From positions 1 through 26,235 of the forward strand of contig JANBPT010000687.1 in the NCBI GenBank assembly GCA_027575765.1: a stretch of 26,235 nt of DNA. Reading direction: 5' to 3'. Below the pieces are notes generated by a model that saw nothing but the letters and a program-made list of their open reading frames with translations, was not told the DNA's origin and searched no databases. Origin of the DNA: Tieghemiomyces parasiticus (lineage: Eukaryota > Kickxellomycota > Dimargaritomycetes > Dimargaritales > Dimargaritaceae). Made by a program: the position numbers and the translations under genes. Of this stretch, positions 12,701-22,450 are shown piece by piece; the stretch's first letter is position 1, and every line of letters starts with the position of its first letter.

Positions 12701-12855
12701 GAAGAAAATAAAATAAAGAACGGTTAAGGTAGAGAAGAGGGAGGGTTATAGCTAGAGAGTATCGTAAGTCGTTCATGGATATATCGTCTCGTAAACATAC
12801 AAGACAACATTGTTAAGGGTGAAAGGGTAGAGCTGACATTATTTGCCTTCATTGG
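12701..12855 (-). other. 3' flank of the PX-kinase gene
   Basis: On the coding (minus) strand this is T-rich sequence after the TAA at 12856-12858, plausible as a 3' untranslated region. I see no AATAAA close to the stop. The nearest perfect match on the minus strand is around 12560, and a variant AATAAT sits only about 13 bases beyond the stop. Confidence 0.35.
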
Positions 12856-15800
12856 TTAAAGCGTAACCACAGCGGCCGTGGCAGGAGCAGAAGACTCTTC
12901 AATGACAGTATCGTCACGGGGCGCCAGGTTCTTGATCCGCTGGATCTTTCCCAGCTGCTCGACGGTACCTTGGTTGATATTACGGTAAAAGGCGTTGGGG
13001 TTGCCCACAAACTCGGCCTGGGCGTCCTGGTACGACGGGAACATGAACCGATCCATTCCATCACCGGCACCGTTGCCGTGGTTGTTACCATAGTAGTCCT
13101 GGGGCGGCTGCGACTGGATGGGACTAATGACCATGCCGGACAGCAAGGCTGTAGCGGCGGTCTTGGCCGCGGCGCGGGAGGCGCGGGACGGAGTGACCGG
13201 GTGTTGGGTCTGCGGGATGCGGGTAGCCGAGAGGGGCATCAGGTGGTGGTGGTGACGAGCGACGTAGTCGTAGCGGGCGAAGGGGTTACGGAAGGCACCT
13301 TGGCTACCACCATGATTGTCATCATAACAACCGTGGGTCCGATAGTATTCGAGGAGGTAGTCGCGGTTGGTGGCGGCCAACTCGACGGGCATACGGATGA
13401 AGGTATCCTCAAAGTTGGATACGTCCTCGGCGTGCGTAATCGGCGGGACGTAGGGGGCTGCCACTTGACGGCTCAGGAAGGCCGACCAGTCAACCGTGGC
13501 GAAGAATGGGTGGGCCTTGATTTGTTCGAGTCCGAATTCACCCGCGCCGAGACGGCGCTGAGGATCCTTGGCCAGGAGCTGTGCAGGTGCAAATTGAAAT
13601 GCATCAATAAATACCGTGTAGGTAGGGTGAAGGGTAGTGACGGCAGGTTAGAATCCGCATACTTGGGGTGGACAGTTGAGCTCCCAGCGACTTGCTGGTG
13701 CACGAAAATAGTGAGGTGGATTGTCGGTAGACGACATGTCTACCGAAACCCCCTGGTCGCAGTTGCCTCCTTTCAATCATTGTACCACATGGCAACTCAG
13801 GTGTGCAGGATGGAAAAAGGACGCTATATAGTGGGCGCGTATATAGACGTAAGTGGTACTTACCCCAGTGATCAGGTTGCGCGCTTCCCAGCTCACGTTA
13901 GCCGGGAATTGTAGACGGTCAAAGAGCACGCGCTGGTACATCTTGCTGTGGTTATCGGCCCAGAAGGGGGTCTGAGGTGATCGTAGGAGAAATGATGTGT
14001 GTACGTGTTAGTTCTTGCAGGAGCTTGCATGAATCCAAACCTGGTATATATAGAAAGATACCCCCCGATGCGCAAACTGCAAAAGTATCTAGTACCAACT
14101 TACCATGCCAGTCAACATCTCGTAGAGACAGGTCCCGAGGCTCCAGTAGTCGATACCACTATCGTACGATTCCCCACGGAGCATCTCCGGGGCGAGGTAC
14201 TCGGCCGTACCGCAGAACGTCTTGGTTCGACGGCGGTACGCCGGACGGCCGTCAACGTTAAATCCCTCCGAAGGCATCTGCTTGGAGAGGCCGAAATCGG
14301 TCAGCAACACATGGCCCTGGCGGTCAATCAACATGTTCTCAGGTTTAAGATCACGGTATACGATACCCATGCGATGGAGTTGTTCGAGGCCCAGGACGAT
14401 CTGGGCGGCGTAGAACCGGGTACGTTCCTCAGTGAATCGGTAGTGGCGAGCGAGCTGGGTGGCAATGTCACCGCCCGGGAGGTAATCAAGGACGAGGAAG
14501 AGATGACCTTCGGTCTGAAACGAGTAGTGCAGTTTCATGAGGTACGGGTGGTGGCTGTCGGCAATGTCCGCCAGAATGTTACGTTCACCTAGGATGTGGT
14601 CCACCTCGTTCTGCTTAAGGACCTTCTCCTTGCTGATGGACTTGATGGCCACTAGCTCGTTGGTGGTCTTGTCGCGGGCCAGGAAGACCTATACAATGTA
14701 TCGAAGAAGGGTGACGATGGCAGAGGTTAGCACCGTAGATAAGTAAGCGAAGTGGTGGTTGGTTGAGATGGGTGATCCCAAGGCAGTGAATTAATGCTGG
14801 TTCCCATCATGCGAAATCGCAACAACTAAGATATAACATACCTTGCCCATGCAGCCACGGCCGACGACGCGGATGAGGTCAAAGTTTTCGAGACTAGCAG
14901 AAGTTGCCACGGAGGCGATATGGGTCTCCTCGTTGATAGTCGGGCACGCGACGGTAAAGTTGACAGCCTTGGTGGCGGTGGGTTTGACGAGCGGGGTGGT
15001 GAGATTAGCCTGGATAGTGGCCGTATCAATCTTGAGGAGGCTCTTGCCATACTTGAGCGGGGAGGCTGTAGCGTTGGTCGGGGTCACTATGGGGATATCA
15101 GCCTTGGCCTTGGGAGTGGTCGGGCTGGATTGCCGGTTGGCGGACGCCAAGGTTTTGATTTTGATGGGGGCCGGCTTGGTGGTGGCGGTGGCAGCGAGGT
15201 TACGCTTGGGGGACATGAATTCAAAGAGCTCGGGCGTGCAGCGAAGGAATGGTTCGGCGAGAACCTTGCGCACGTACTTCTCGACCTTCTCAGCGTTGCT
15301 CTTGAGGAAGAAGAGATTCTTGGGGATTATAGGTGCGTTCCGGTTGGTCTCCGACAGGATGGGAAGGGTGAGTTTGTTGACCGATTGGTACTGGCGGAGC
15401 TGTTGGGGTGTGGGATGGAAAAAAAAGCGGACGGAGGAGGAGAGTGAGGGTTCGACCGGTGGTTAGTACCCATGGAACACGAAAGCTGGTCAGGGCCATT
15501 GGACAACCTAATGACTGGTTTTCATTCGAGGCGACCGGCACGTACCTTGTAGTTGAGCCAGTGGAACTCCGACCACGTGCGAGTGAAGGAGAATCCCTGC
15601 ATAGTGTCATAGACATCAATTTGGAAGGACTGGTTTGGTTGCAGTGCATTGCGCGATGACGGAGGGAGGGGCCGTTGTGTATTCAAAGAAAAAAAAGCAG
15701 ACCGGTGAAGGCGAGTTAGATAAGATGGGCCGGTTAGTCAGATAAGATTTCGCTTTTAAATCGATGGAGTTGGAACTCGGTGACCGATAGGGAAACCGGG

Positions 15801-16218
15801 TGCTAACGGAAAAGAGAAGGAGGGAAAGATAAAGAGAGTACGTGTGTGCGAGGGGAGTCATGTCTCGCCCATCATTGCCACCCGATCCTCTTGGCGGATG
15901 ACGAAACAACCCCTTGGCAGCACCAAGTGAAGGCGTTGGCTCCAAGTGACACAGTGCGCAACCTTGTCTTGGAGAGTAACCCGAGAGCTAAAAAAAACAG
16001 TAGTGACCATGCCACGGTGGACTTGGTGTACTTACCACACCGTCGGATCCGACCTTGCCGGAGTTTGAAAACTCCGTCACGGCGAGTTGAACGCAGTCCC
16101 ATTCGAAAGAGAGCAAGGAGAAGGGTGAGCTCAGGGTAATGAGTTTGCGGCTCTGCAGGCCCGAGTCGGTTGTGGCCTGGCGGTCCAGGTTCACTGACGA
16201 GACGATAGAGAAGGTCAT
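12856..16218 (-). CDS. PX-domain AGC-family serine/threonine protein kinase (SGK3/S6K-like), six exons
   Basis: Exons: 16218-16036, 15629-15546, 15399-14842, 14688-14104, 13971-13864 and 13578-12856 (TAA included), giving 746 residues. The start is the first in-frame ATG (CACCATGA). Residues about 40-153 form a PX domain: the first conserved Arg is R78 in FTRTWSEF, and the P-x-K-type Lys is K116. A Thr/Ala/Pro/Lys-rich linker with several S/T-P sites follows (154-258). The kinase core runs from about 262 to 540: Gly-loop GRGCMG (269-274), Lys291, Glu310, YRDLKPEN with Asp388, DFG with Asp406, activation-loop Thr432 in TKTFCGT, and APE. The AGC C-tail includes SNFEDTF (560-566) and a hydrophobic motif FARYDY (606-611). 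It presumably phosphorylates basophilic Ser/Thr sites at phosphoinositide-bearing membranes; that is inferred from family. The PX-plus-kinase order matches mammalian SGK3, while kinase residues also resemble the S6K group. Exact orthology is uncertain. Confidence 0.93.
13579..13863 (-). other. Intron 5 of the PX-kinase gene (285 nt, phase 0)
   Basis: The donor is GTAAGT, the branch is TCTAAC (13647-13651) and the acceptor is CAG, with no AG between branch and acceptor. It joins NLITG to LLAKDPQRRLG, a conserved junction in AGC kinases. Confidence 0.92.
13972..14103 (-). other. Intron 4 of the PX-kinase gene (132 nt, phase 0)
   Basis: The donor is GTAAGT, the branch is ACTAAC (14007-14011) and the acceptor is CAG. 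It lies between YEMLTGM and TPFW of the kinase C-lobe. Confidence 0.93.
14689..14841 (-). other. Intron 3 of the PX-kinase gene (153 nt, phase 0)
   Basis: The donor is GTATGT, the branch is GCTAAC (14726-14730) and the acceptor is TAG. It interrupts the glycine-rich loop between GRGCMGK and VFLARD. Confidence 0.92.
15400..15545 (-). other. Intron 2 of the PX-kinase gene (146 nt, phase 0)
   Basis: The donor is GTACGT. A perfect TACTAAC branch site has its CTAAC at 15462-15466. A long pyrimidine tract leads to the CAG acceptor. The intron splits the PX domain just after WLNYK. Confidence 0.92.
15630..16035 (-). other. Intron 1 of the PX-kinase gene (406 nt, phase 0)
   Basis: The donor is GTAAGT. 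CTAAC branch candidates lie at 15733-15737 and 15715-15719. The first AG after them is the CAG acceptor at 15631-15630. The joined protein reads through the PX beta-strands in register (GSDGV then SFQIDVY). Confidence 0.9.
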
Positions 16219-17550
16219 GGTGAAGGAGAGAGGGGTGGGGTTGAGGAATGGGATTGGGGTCGGGAGATGAAACAAAAAAAAAGTGGAGATGTTGAAAAGG
16301 AGGGATATATACAAATAGTGGAGTCAATGGTGTGTTAAACTTAAAAGAAATGATATATACAGTATATTTACAAGGTGGGGGAAAGGATAGCAAGGAGCTA
16401 AAGGGGTCGGTGAAAGGGAGGTGGTGAATGCAATTCTACGATACTATTGGGTGTCGGGCAGAAGGGTAGACATGAAGAAAACCGTGCACTTTTGCGGAGT
16501 CTTGGGGATAGTGAGGTAAAGAAAGGTTGAGGAGTTGTATCGTAGGGGTAAGGTGCACTGTGATTTTCGGGTCAAGTGGGAAAAGGCAGAGAGAATGGGA
16601 CGAAGGTTGAGCTGGTACCGGCTTGAGCAAGGTTACCAAACTTATGTGGGTTGAAGCGAAAATGGTACAGTTTGAAAAAGTGAGCACTAATGCCAGTGGC
16701 CAGGACGGAGGGGTGTGTTTGCCGGTAGAAGAGGCAGTGGAAATTGGATAAAGTGGAGAATGTGGCGGGTAGCCATCGTACTATATATATCACCAACCAA
16801 AGACCATCGGTGCCACGGAGGGCAGTGAAAGAGACGAGAGGAGAGGGAGAGTGAAGGTAGGCGAAAAGATGGGTAACAAAGGGTCGGCACGATATGGCGC
16901 AGCTATAGTGGGAGAGGGAGGGCGTGGAGTGTGTAATGACAAACGCTGGCAGTGACGAGCCATGGTCCGGGAACGGCAAGCGGAGGGCTAGAGAAAGAGG
17001 GAGAGAGAGAGCGAGACGGGGGAGGTGAGGACACCGGCCACACCGATGGGCCCAACGGCGTCTTTGATGGCCTTTGAGACTGACCGCTATGATCCCTCGT
17101 CCCCTCACCCCTTGTCTTTTTTCAACCGCCGACCTAAGGCTCTTTGTGTTACCCGGGTCCCTGGAAGAGAGTGGTCGGCGGAAGGACAGTGAGGATGAGA
17201 CGCGAAGAAGGGAGAGGGAGGAAGGAACGGGTCCCTCCGACCTCTCACATCGCCACTGCCACGGGCCCATCTCCACCGTCGTTGTGAACGCACATGTGTA
17301 CACACTACCACACACACACAAACACATATATAGGTAAATACGGTACTGCTCTCTTCGGCCCGTCCGCTCAAAGCTGCCCAGCCAGCGGCGACGGCCATAA
17401 GCCGTGATGCAATATCAAAGAATGGTGTAGAACCGGTGCAAAGTGGCGAAGCGAGTGGTGAAAAGTGACGAGCGGAGAGGAAAGAGTGAGAAATGCCGGG
17501 AATAGGACGCGCCGCGCCGTTACCAATAGGTCGGTAGCAAAGTTACAAAG
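16219..17550 (-). promoter_or_regulatory. Pyrimidine-rich 5' flank and likely promoter of the PX-kinase gene
   Basis: On the coding strand this region is heavily C/T-rich. A TATATA element (plus coordinates 16305-16311) lies about 90 bases before the ATG, a plausible TATA box. Further TATA-like strings occur near 16352 and 16784. A long minus-strand frame (16572-17327) is open, but its Ser/Pro/Leu/Arg-rich composition reflects base skew, not a protein. A CA-rich tract lies at 17299-17330 and a GA-rich tract at about 16990-17015. Confidence 0.5.
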
Positions 17551-20500
17551 AGCGGTCGACCTGCTTGCTTCGTCCACTCTCCGACCACTCTGCTTTGCCG
17601 ATCGTACAGGCACTCTATATATTTTTTAGCTGGTATGTAATGGTCCCTTCATTAGCCGCCCGCTTCTGTAAGCCCGTGCAGATGTTGTCGAACCGATTAG
17701 CGGTGGTGACAAGGGGTATGCGTTTAGGATGGTATGGTCGGGTAGATGGAAAACACGTGCGGCAAAATGGAGGCGGGGGAGGGAGGAAATGGCTATAGCG
17801 TGGCCGTTATGGCTATAGGTTGTAGTAGGCATCGGAGAGAAGGAGGCTGGATGAAAAATAATATAGGTTAGGCTCATCAAGGGCCTTCGTTGGTGTCGCT
17901 CGGGAACCCGGCGACCTTGACTCGACCGCCGTCTCTCCACTCCACCCACCCCCTTGGCCCACTCTATTATCCTGTTACGTCGCCCGTCTACCGTTGGTCA
18001 CATAAGTATTTACAGCTAGTTCGCTCATAGAGCCTGCAATCGATCCCCTCCTCCTCGATACCCTTGGCGTGATTGGTGGAGGCTGGCCTTCTTTGTCACG
18101 GGCAGCTACCACCTCCAAATAGCGAGATTACACCGTGTGGTTTTGACGATTGTCCACCAATAGGTGAAAATTAATGGTGCGGCTTTCTTATCATGGTGGG
18201 CCGAGTTAATCTATCCTTTCCCTGTTGTTATAGGGTCGGCCCTATTAGGTACTCTCAACAATATTTCAGACACCTTTGTTTACTTGCGGCAGGCCTGTTT
18301 GGGGTCCGTAGTCATTATGAGGTGTAGAGGTCGCTAGAACGCTAACCTTGTCGAGTGATAGCAGCGACCAGGCCTACTGGTGTACGAAATTAGTGGGTGC
18401 CACAATGGGCGAAGCTTCGATTTATTGGGGTCGGTTATACCTCCCTCCCTACCCGTCGCACTTCCCTGGTAACGTGAGGACATCCAACTCACTTTCCACC
18501 GCATGTACTGAGTCTTGACCCTAATCTATAGTCGGGACATCTAAGCTATACCCTCTCTTTTTAATAGGTCGACAGTTTGTGGACCGAACTCCACGCTATG
18601 GGTCACCCACAGCGTTACCATTACTGACGGGCGGGTTTAGAAAAAAAAGGAGGGAGCCTGATCAAGCTTAAAAGTAAGGGTGTTCTATGGAACATAATAC
18701 CCCATACGTCATTCTGCGAGTCGGTGTGGTTCAACATGGCTAGCAGTGGTCATGACGCACCATTCACGCTCGGGGTTGCTCGTTAATGAAATCCAGTAGG
18801 CAACACTCCAAGTTTAAAGGTTTGGTATATTCAGTGGTACATTAACGACACCGCTCGAATACCGCAATACGTCGGATACTAAAATTCACCAAGTTGCAAT
18901 AAGGGCAAAACGCAGGCCGACAAACTGTGGTGCAATCGGTCAAGCCTACCGGCCGTGCAGCCCTAGAAGTGAGAGCTGTGTGCACAATGAATAGCTCTTA
19001 TTATTACAAGGTTAGTGGAAGAGAGTACAGCGGTTTGCCTGCAATGATCGCCCCAACAATATGTCCTTGATAAAATTCCAACTAATAGCCACACAGGAAC
19101 CGCCGGTGGAACAAGGGTGATGGCGAAAATCATGTAGCCTTGGTGGACTCTTTCAGCCACGCGATCAACCTTCGTTGTTTCGAGAACACCTTGGCTTTGG
19201 TGAGCAAACAGGCCTTTTCCCGTGGCAGGAGAGGGGGTGGTGAGATATAAACCTATCGTCACCATGCGCGTTGCCCAGTTTGGCTGTTGCCTTCACATTA
19301 GTTGTGTTGGGGCATCCTATGCGGGAGCTGTCCCTATTAGGATGTCCCGAAGCGGTGGGAGGGGGGGGTGCCCCTACAGGGTTACCTATTTTCCTCCGTT
19401 GGATTGCGATATTGAATGAATTGGATTGTAGTATGCGAAATATACATTTTTATTGTAGACAGCTGTGCCCTTATAATGACTGGATATCTAGCCGAATCGA
19501 CCGAAAACGCTTACTTAATGGTGAGAGAGGTGTCCAAGCAGGCCATTAGTGGCCCGAGTTCTGTCCCAACCTTATAATGGTTTAGAGAGGATGGCACGCT
19601 ATTTAGGATGGCCGGCCCCCCTCCTATGCCTCTCTTTTCCCTTAGTTCCCCTAATCTCCCGGTCTCTAGCCAGCTACTCACGACTCCCACTTCTGGCTCT
19701 AGCCTACCCCTTCCTAAACCCACTTCCTCCGAACTGAATCCTTGGGTCATTTTATTGCCCCTCCCCGCCTAGGGTCAACGCCCGATAGCCCCACTAATTT
19801 TGGGGTCCTTTGTCGGTCCATCTTCGTGATGACCCTAGCTAAAAATAGCCCCATTGACGAGTAGTCCGCTCCACCTCCCACCTCATCTCCTATCGGCGTC
19901 ACGGACATCGCCGTTCCCTGCCCACTTAGTACTTCCACCTGAGCTAGCCAAAAGTTAGACACTGTCACGGTATAACTCTGGTCACGTCGGTCGGTGGCAA
20001 CCTCTTCGGGGCTTACGTATAAGGAAAACCTGTAGTCTTTGTGACTGCCATGCCCGCCAATCCTTCTATTTTCTTCCCTGCCCTTGCCGTGGCGAGCAAG
20101 AAAAACCGATGAGACCCTACGGTGACCGCGTCGCTGGTGGTTTTTTTTCTATATATATATCTCGGTTCGGCATCTACGACGTCACACATGTGCACGGCGG
20201 GCGGAAAAGTCTAATTCAGGCGACACCGACATTCTAATTTTCTCAGCCTCCCACCTCCTTGCAGGCACGGTACACTGGCTCTCTAGCCCACATTTTATCT
20301 CCTCAAAGAATGATGGGGAGGGGAGAGAAGAGGGCTGATAGCAGTCGGTGGTTGCCAGGTCGGCGGCGTCACGCACACCCTGGAGCCTGCTCGGCCCTTT
20401 TGGGCCTCATTGGGGACGGTCGAGGTGGTACAGCCAGGGTGGGTCGGAATTCCATTATGTGGACTAGTAAAGTTGGGGGTTATTTTTTAACCGACCGTGT

Positions 20501-21600
20501 AGCCTGCCCTGGCTTGCTGGCCAGCTTGGCAATCGAGGATATCTATAGGCACCACTCGGCCGCTTGGGCGACAGGTGAAACCGACGTTGTCAAAAATTCG
20601 ACAGTAAGGACGGACCGACTATCCAACAGCCGCCTTCCTTCCCACCGTCCCACGCCCGCCACTTGCGACTGGCTGATGTGTGCGTAATTCATTCACGATG
20701 GCACATCCCGTACCGCAAGGGACGACGTAACCGCTTTGTAAACGCCACCTGCAGGATTCGCAAAATCAAAATATAGAAAGATCAAGTACCGGGTCAGGAG
20801 TGCAATACAGCAGTGCCCTTTGTAGTGCTGTTCTATCCAGGACGCAGTGGCAACCGTTAGCCCCCTAGACGGCCTTACCCTAGAAATAAGCCACTGTCCT
20901 TCCCTCATAGTTGCGGTTCCACAATGACTGGCCGTGAGGCTACTCCTGGGAGCAACAGGTCTAGAGGTGGGCCGGTGAAGCAAGTGATGGGCGGCTGGAT
21001 CTATGTGCTGACAACGTATGGCTTGCACACGTTGACGGGACTTGTCAGGGGGGGGGCAATGCCAATCAATAATTTTTATTAATAAATTCCCCACCATTCT
21101 GCCCCTGTGTTCCTCCCTATAGTTACCATTTGGCAAACGTGGACGGGAGCAATGCTGGTGCCTGTAGATGTGTAGGTAATACCGAGTCACGGCTCCTTTG
21201 AAAGTGGGTAGCGCGGGGGATATACTGAGGCTCGGATTCAGGCAGCCAGATCAAGTAGCCATGGGTAGGGCGTTGGGAGGGCTCCTTGGGCAGACGTAAT
21301 GTTGTAAGGCCATGCCAAGTTCGGAGGACCACGAGGGTGGGTACGCACTTGTAACTACGCTGTACAATGACCAGGCTGCCAATGGGCCTGTCTAGCGTGA
21401 AAGCTGAGAGGGGGAAGATGGGCCCAGAAGCCTTGTCCCGTCTGGTATGCAGTTGGCTGTAAACCTCCGCTCACCCCCGCAGCGGTCTTCCCGGCCTTTC
21501 TCCCCACGTAGAGAAATAAAGCGGGTCCAGGACGCTCCCTTACCGTTGAACTTTCCAGACGGAATCGCAGCTTGGCCTACGAGAACGGGCGAGTGCATAC
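17551..21600. other. Intergenic, no gene supported
   Basis: The interval 17950-18960 has no notable open frame at all. From 19000 to 21600 there are chance-like frames on both strands (the longest is 165 codons, minus, 20693-21190) without recognisable domains. A pyrimidine-rich tract lies at about 19610-19960 on the plus strand, and an alternating TA run lies at about 20150-20160. Confidence 0.45.
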
Positions 21601-22450
21601 GTATCCCCTCTCCTCGGTCTCTGTGACGTGCACTTGTGACGGCAATCTCGCTGACCGTGTCCCTGCCCCCCCCCCAGCTACTTGAACTGCTGTGTGCCCC
21701 TGGATGTTTGGAGTTTATATGTCCGCCCCCTCGCCTTTCTCCTACCCTTTTGGCCCAGCTTGCTACTCACTTCCATGACGGTTCAACGCTGAACTGCTAC
21801 TCGTGTGACTCTATCCGCCTCCAACGCCCTCGCATTAGGCACATTTCCTCTAGGGCGACCTCCCGCGTGTGGTCCGCTTGCACCGTTTGACTGCATCACT
21901 TTGCGCCGCTCTGACCTTGCCGCGATTCCGTCTCTACCGCGACGCATTGTCCCCCCCGTCCCTCACCTCCTCCGCACTCAGCGACCAGTCCTGGCCTCAC
22001 CGCTCCTATCGAGAGGCCACCGTACCCCGCACTTGACGTGGGGACCCGTCCGCCCCTACCCTCGCCTTACCACCCTTGCTTGTACCTTGTGCTACCTACC
22101 ATTGGCACCTGTGCCTGGACCGGCGTGGCTGTCTTAACCCTCTTGCTACCCTTCGTACGCGTCCGACCGACACGTCGTAAGCCACCGACTTCCTCCTGCC
22201 CTGTTGCGCCCCCTTGGCGGGCCAGTAGTTCTTTACATAAGCCCCACCCGCCCCGGAGTGCCGCGGCATCTCCCCCCTACTCTCGCGTTCACCCCTCCCT
22301 CGCTACCGCATGCAGCCTGTCGCTCCACAGCCACATACTCCGCCTCTATACTGTCCTTATTCCCATTGCCCACCTACCTGCCACCGTCTAGGGGTTAGCC
22401 AGCCTCCTCTGCCTCTGCGTCGCCCAGACCGCTGTCCCAGTCTGCTCCCT
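21601..22450 (+). promoter_or_regulatory. Pyrimidine-rich 5' flank of the PPxY membrane-protein gene
   Basis: The plus strand is C/T-rich up to the chosen start at 22451, matching the style of the kinase gene's 5' flank. An in-frame upstream ATG exists at 22310, but the 47 residues it would add are Cys/Pro-rich and resemble translated pyrimidine-rich leader. No strong TATA box was seen. Confidence 0.45.

Noticed and set aside
16572..17327. Minus-strand open frame of 251 codons
   Set aside because: It lies in the pyrimidine-rich 5' flank of the kinase gene. Its Ser/Pro/Leu/Arg-rich composition follows from C/T skew, and no domain is visible.
19747..20148. Minus-strand open frame of about 130 codons with a protein-like look
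   Set aside because: It begins right after a stop codon with no early ATG, has no splice acceptor that extends it convincingly, and its codon usage differs from that of the confirmed exons.
20693..21190. Minus-strand open frame of 165 codons
   Set aside because: No recognisable domain, and codon usage is unlike the two real genes. Frames of this length occur by chance at this base composition.
22310..22450. Upstream in-frame ATG extending the membrane protein by 47 residues
   Set aside because: The added residues look like translated pyrimidine-rich leader. The ATG at 22451 begins sequence more typical of the protein. Not fully excluded.
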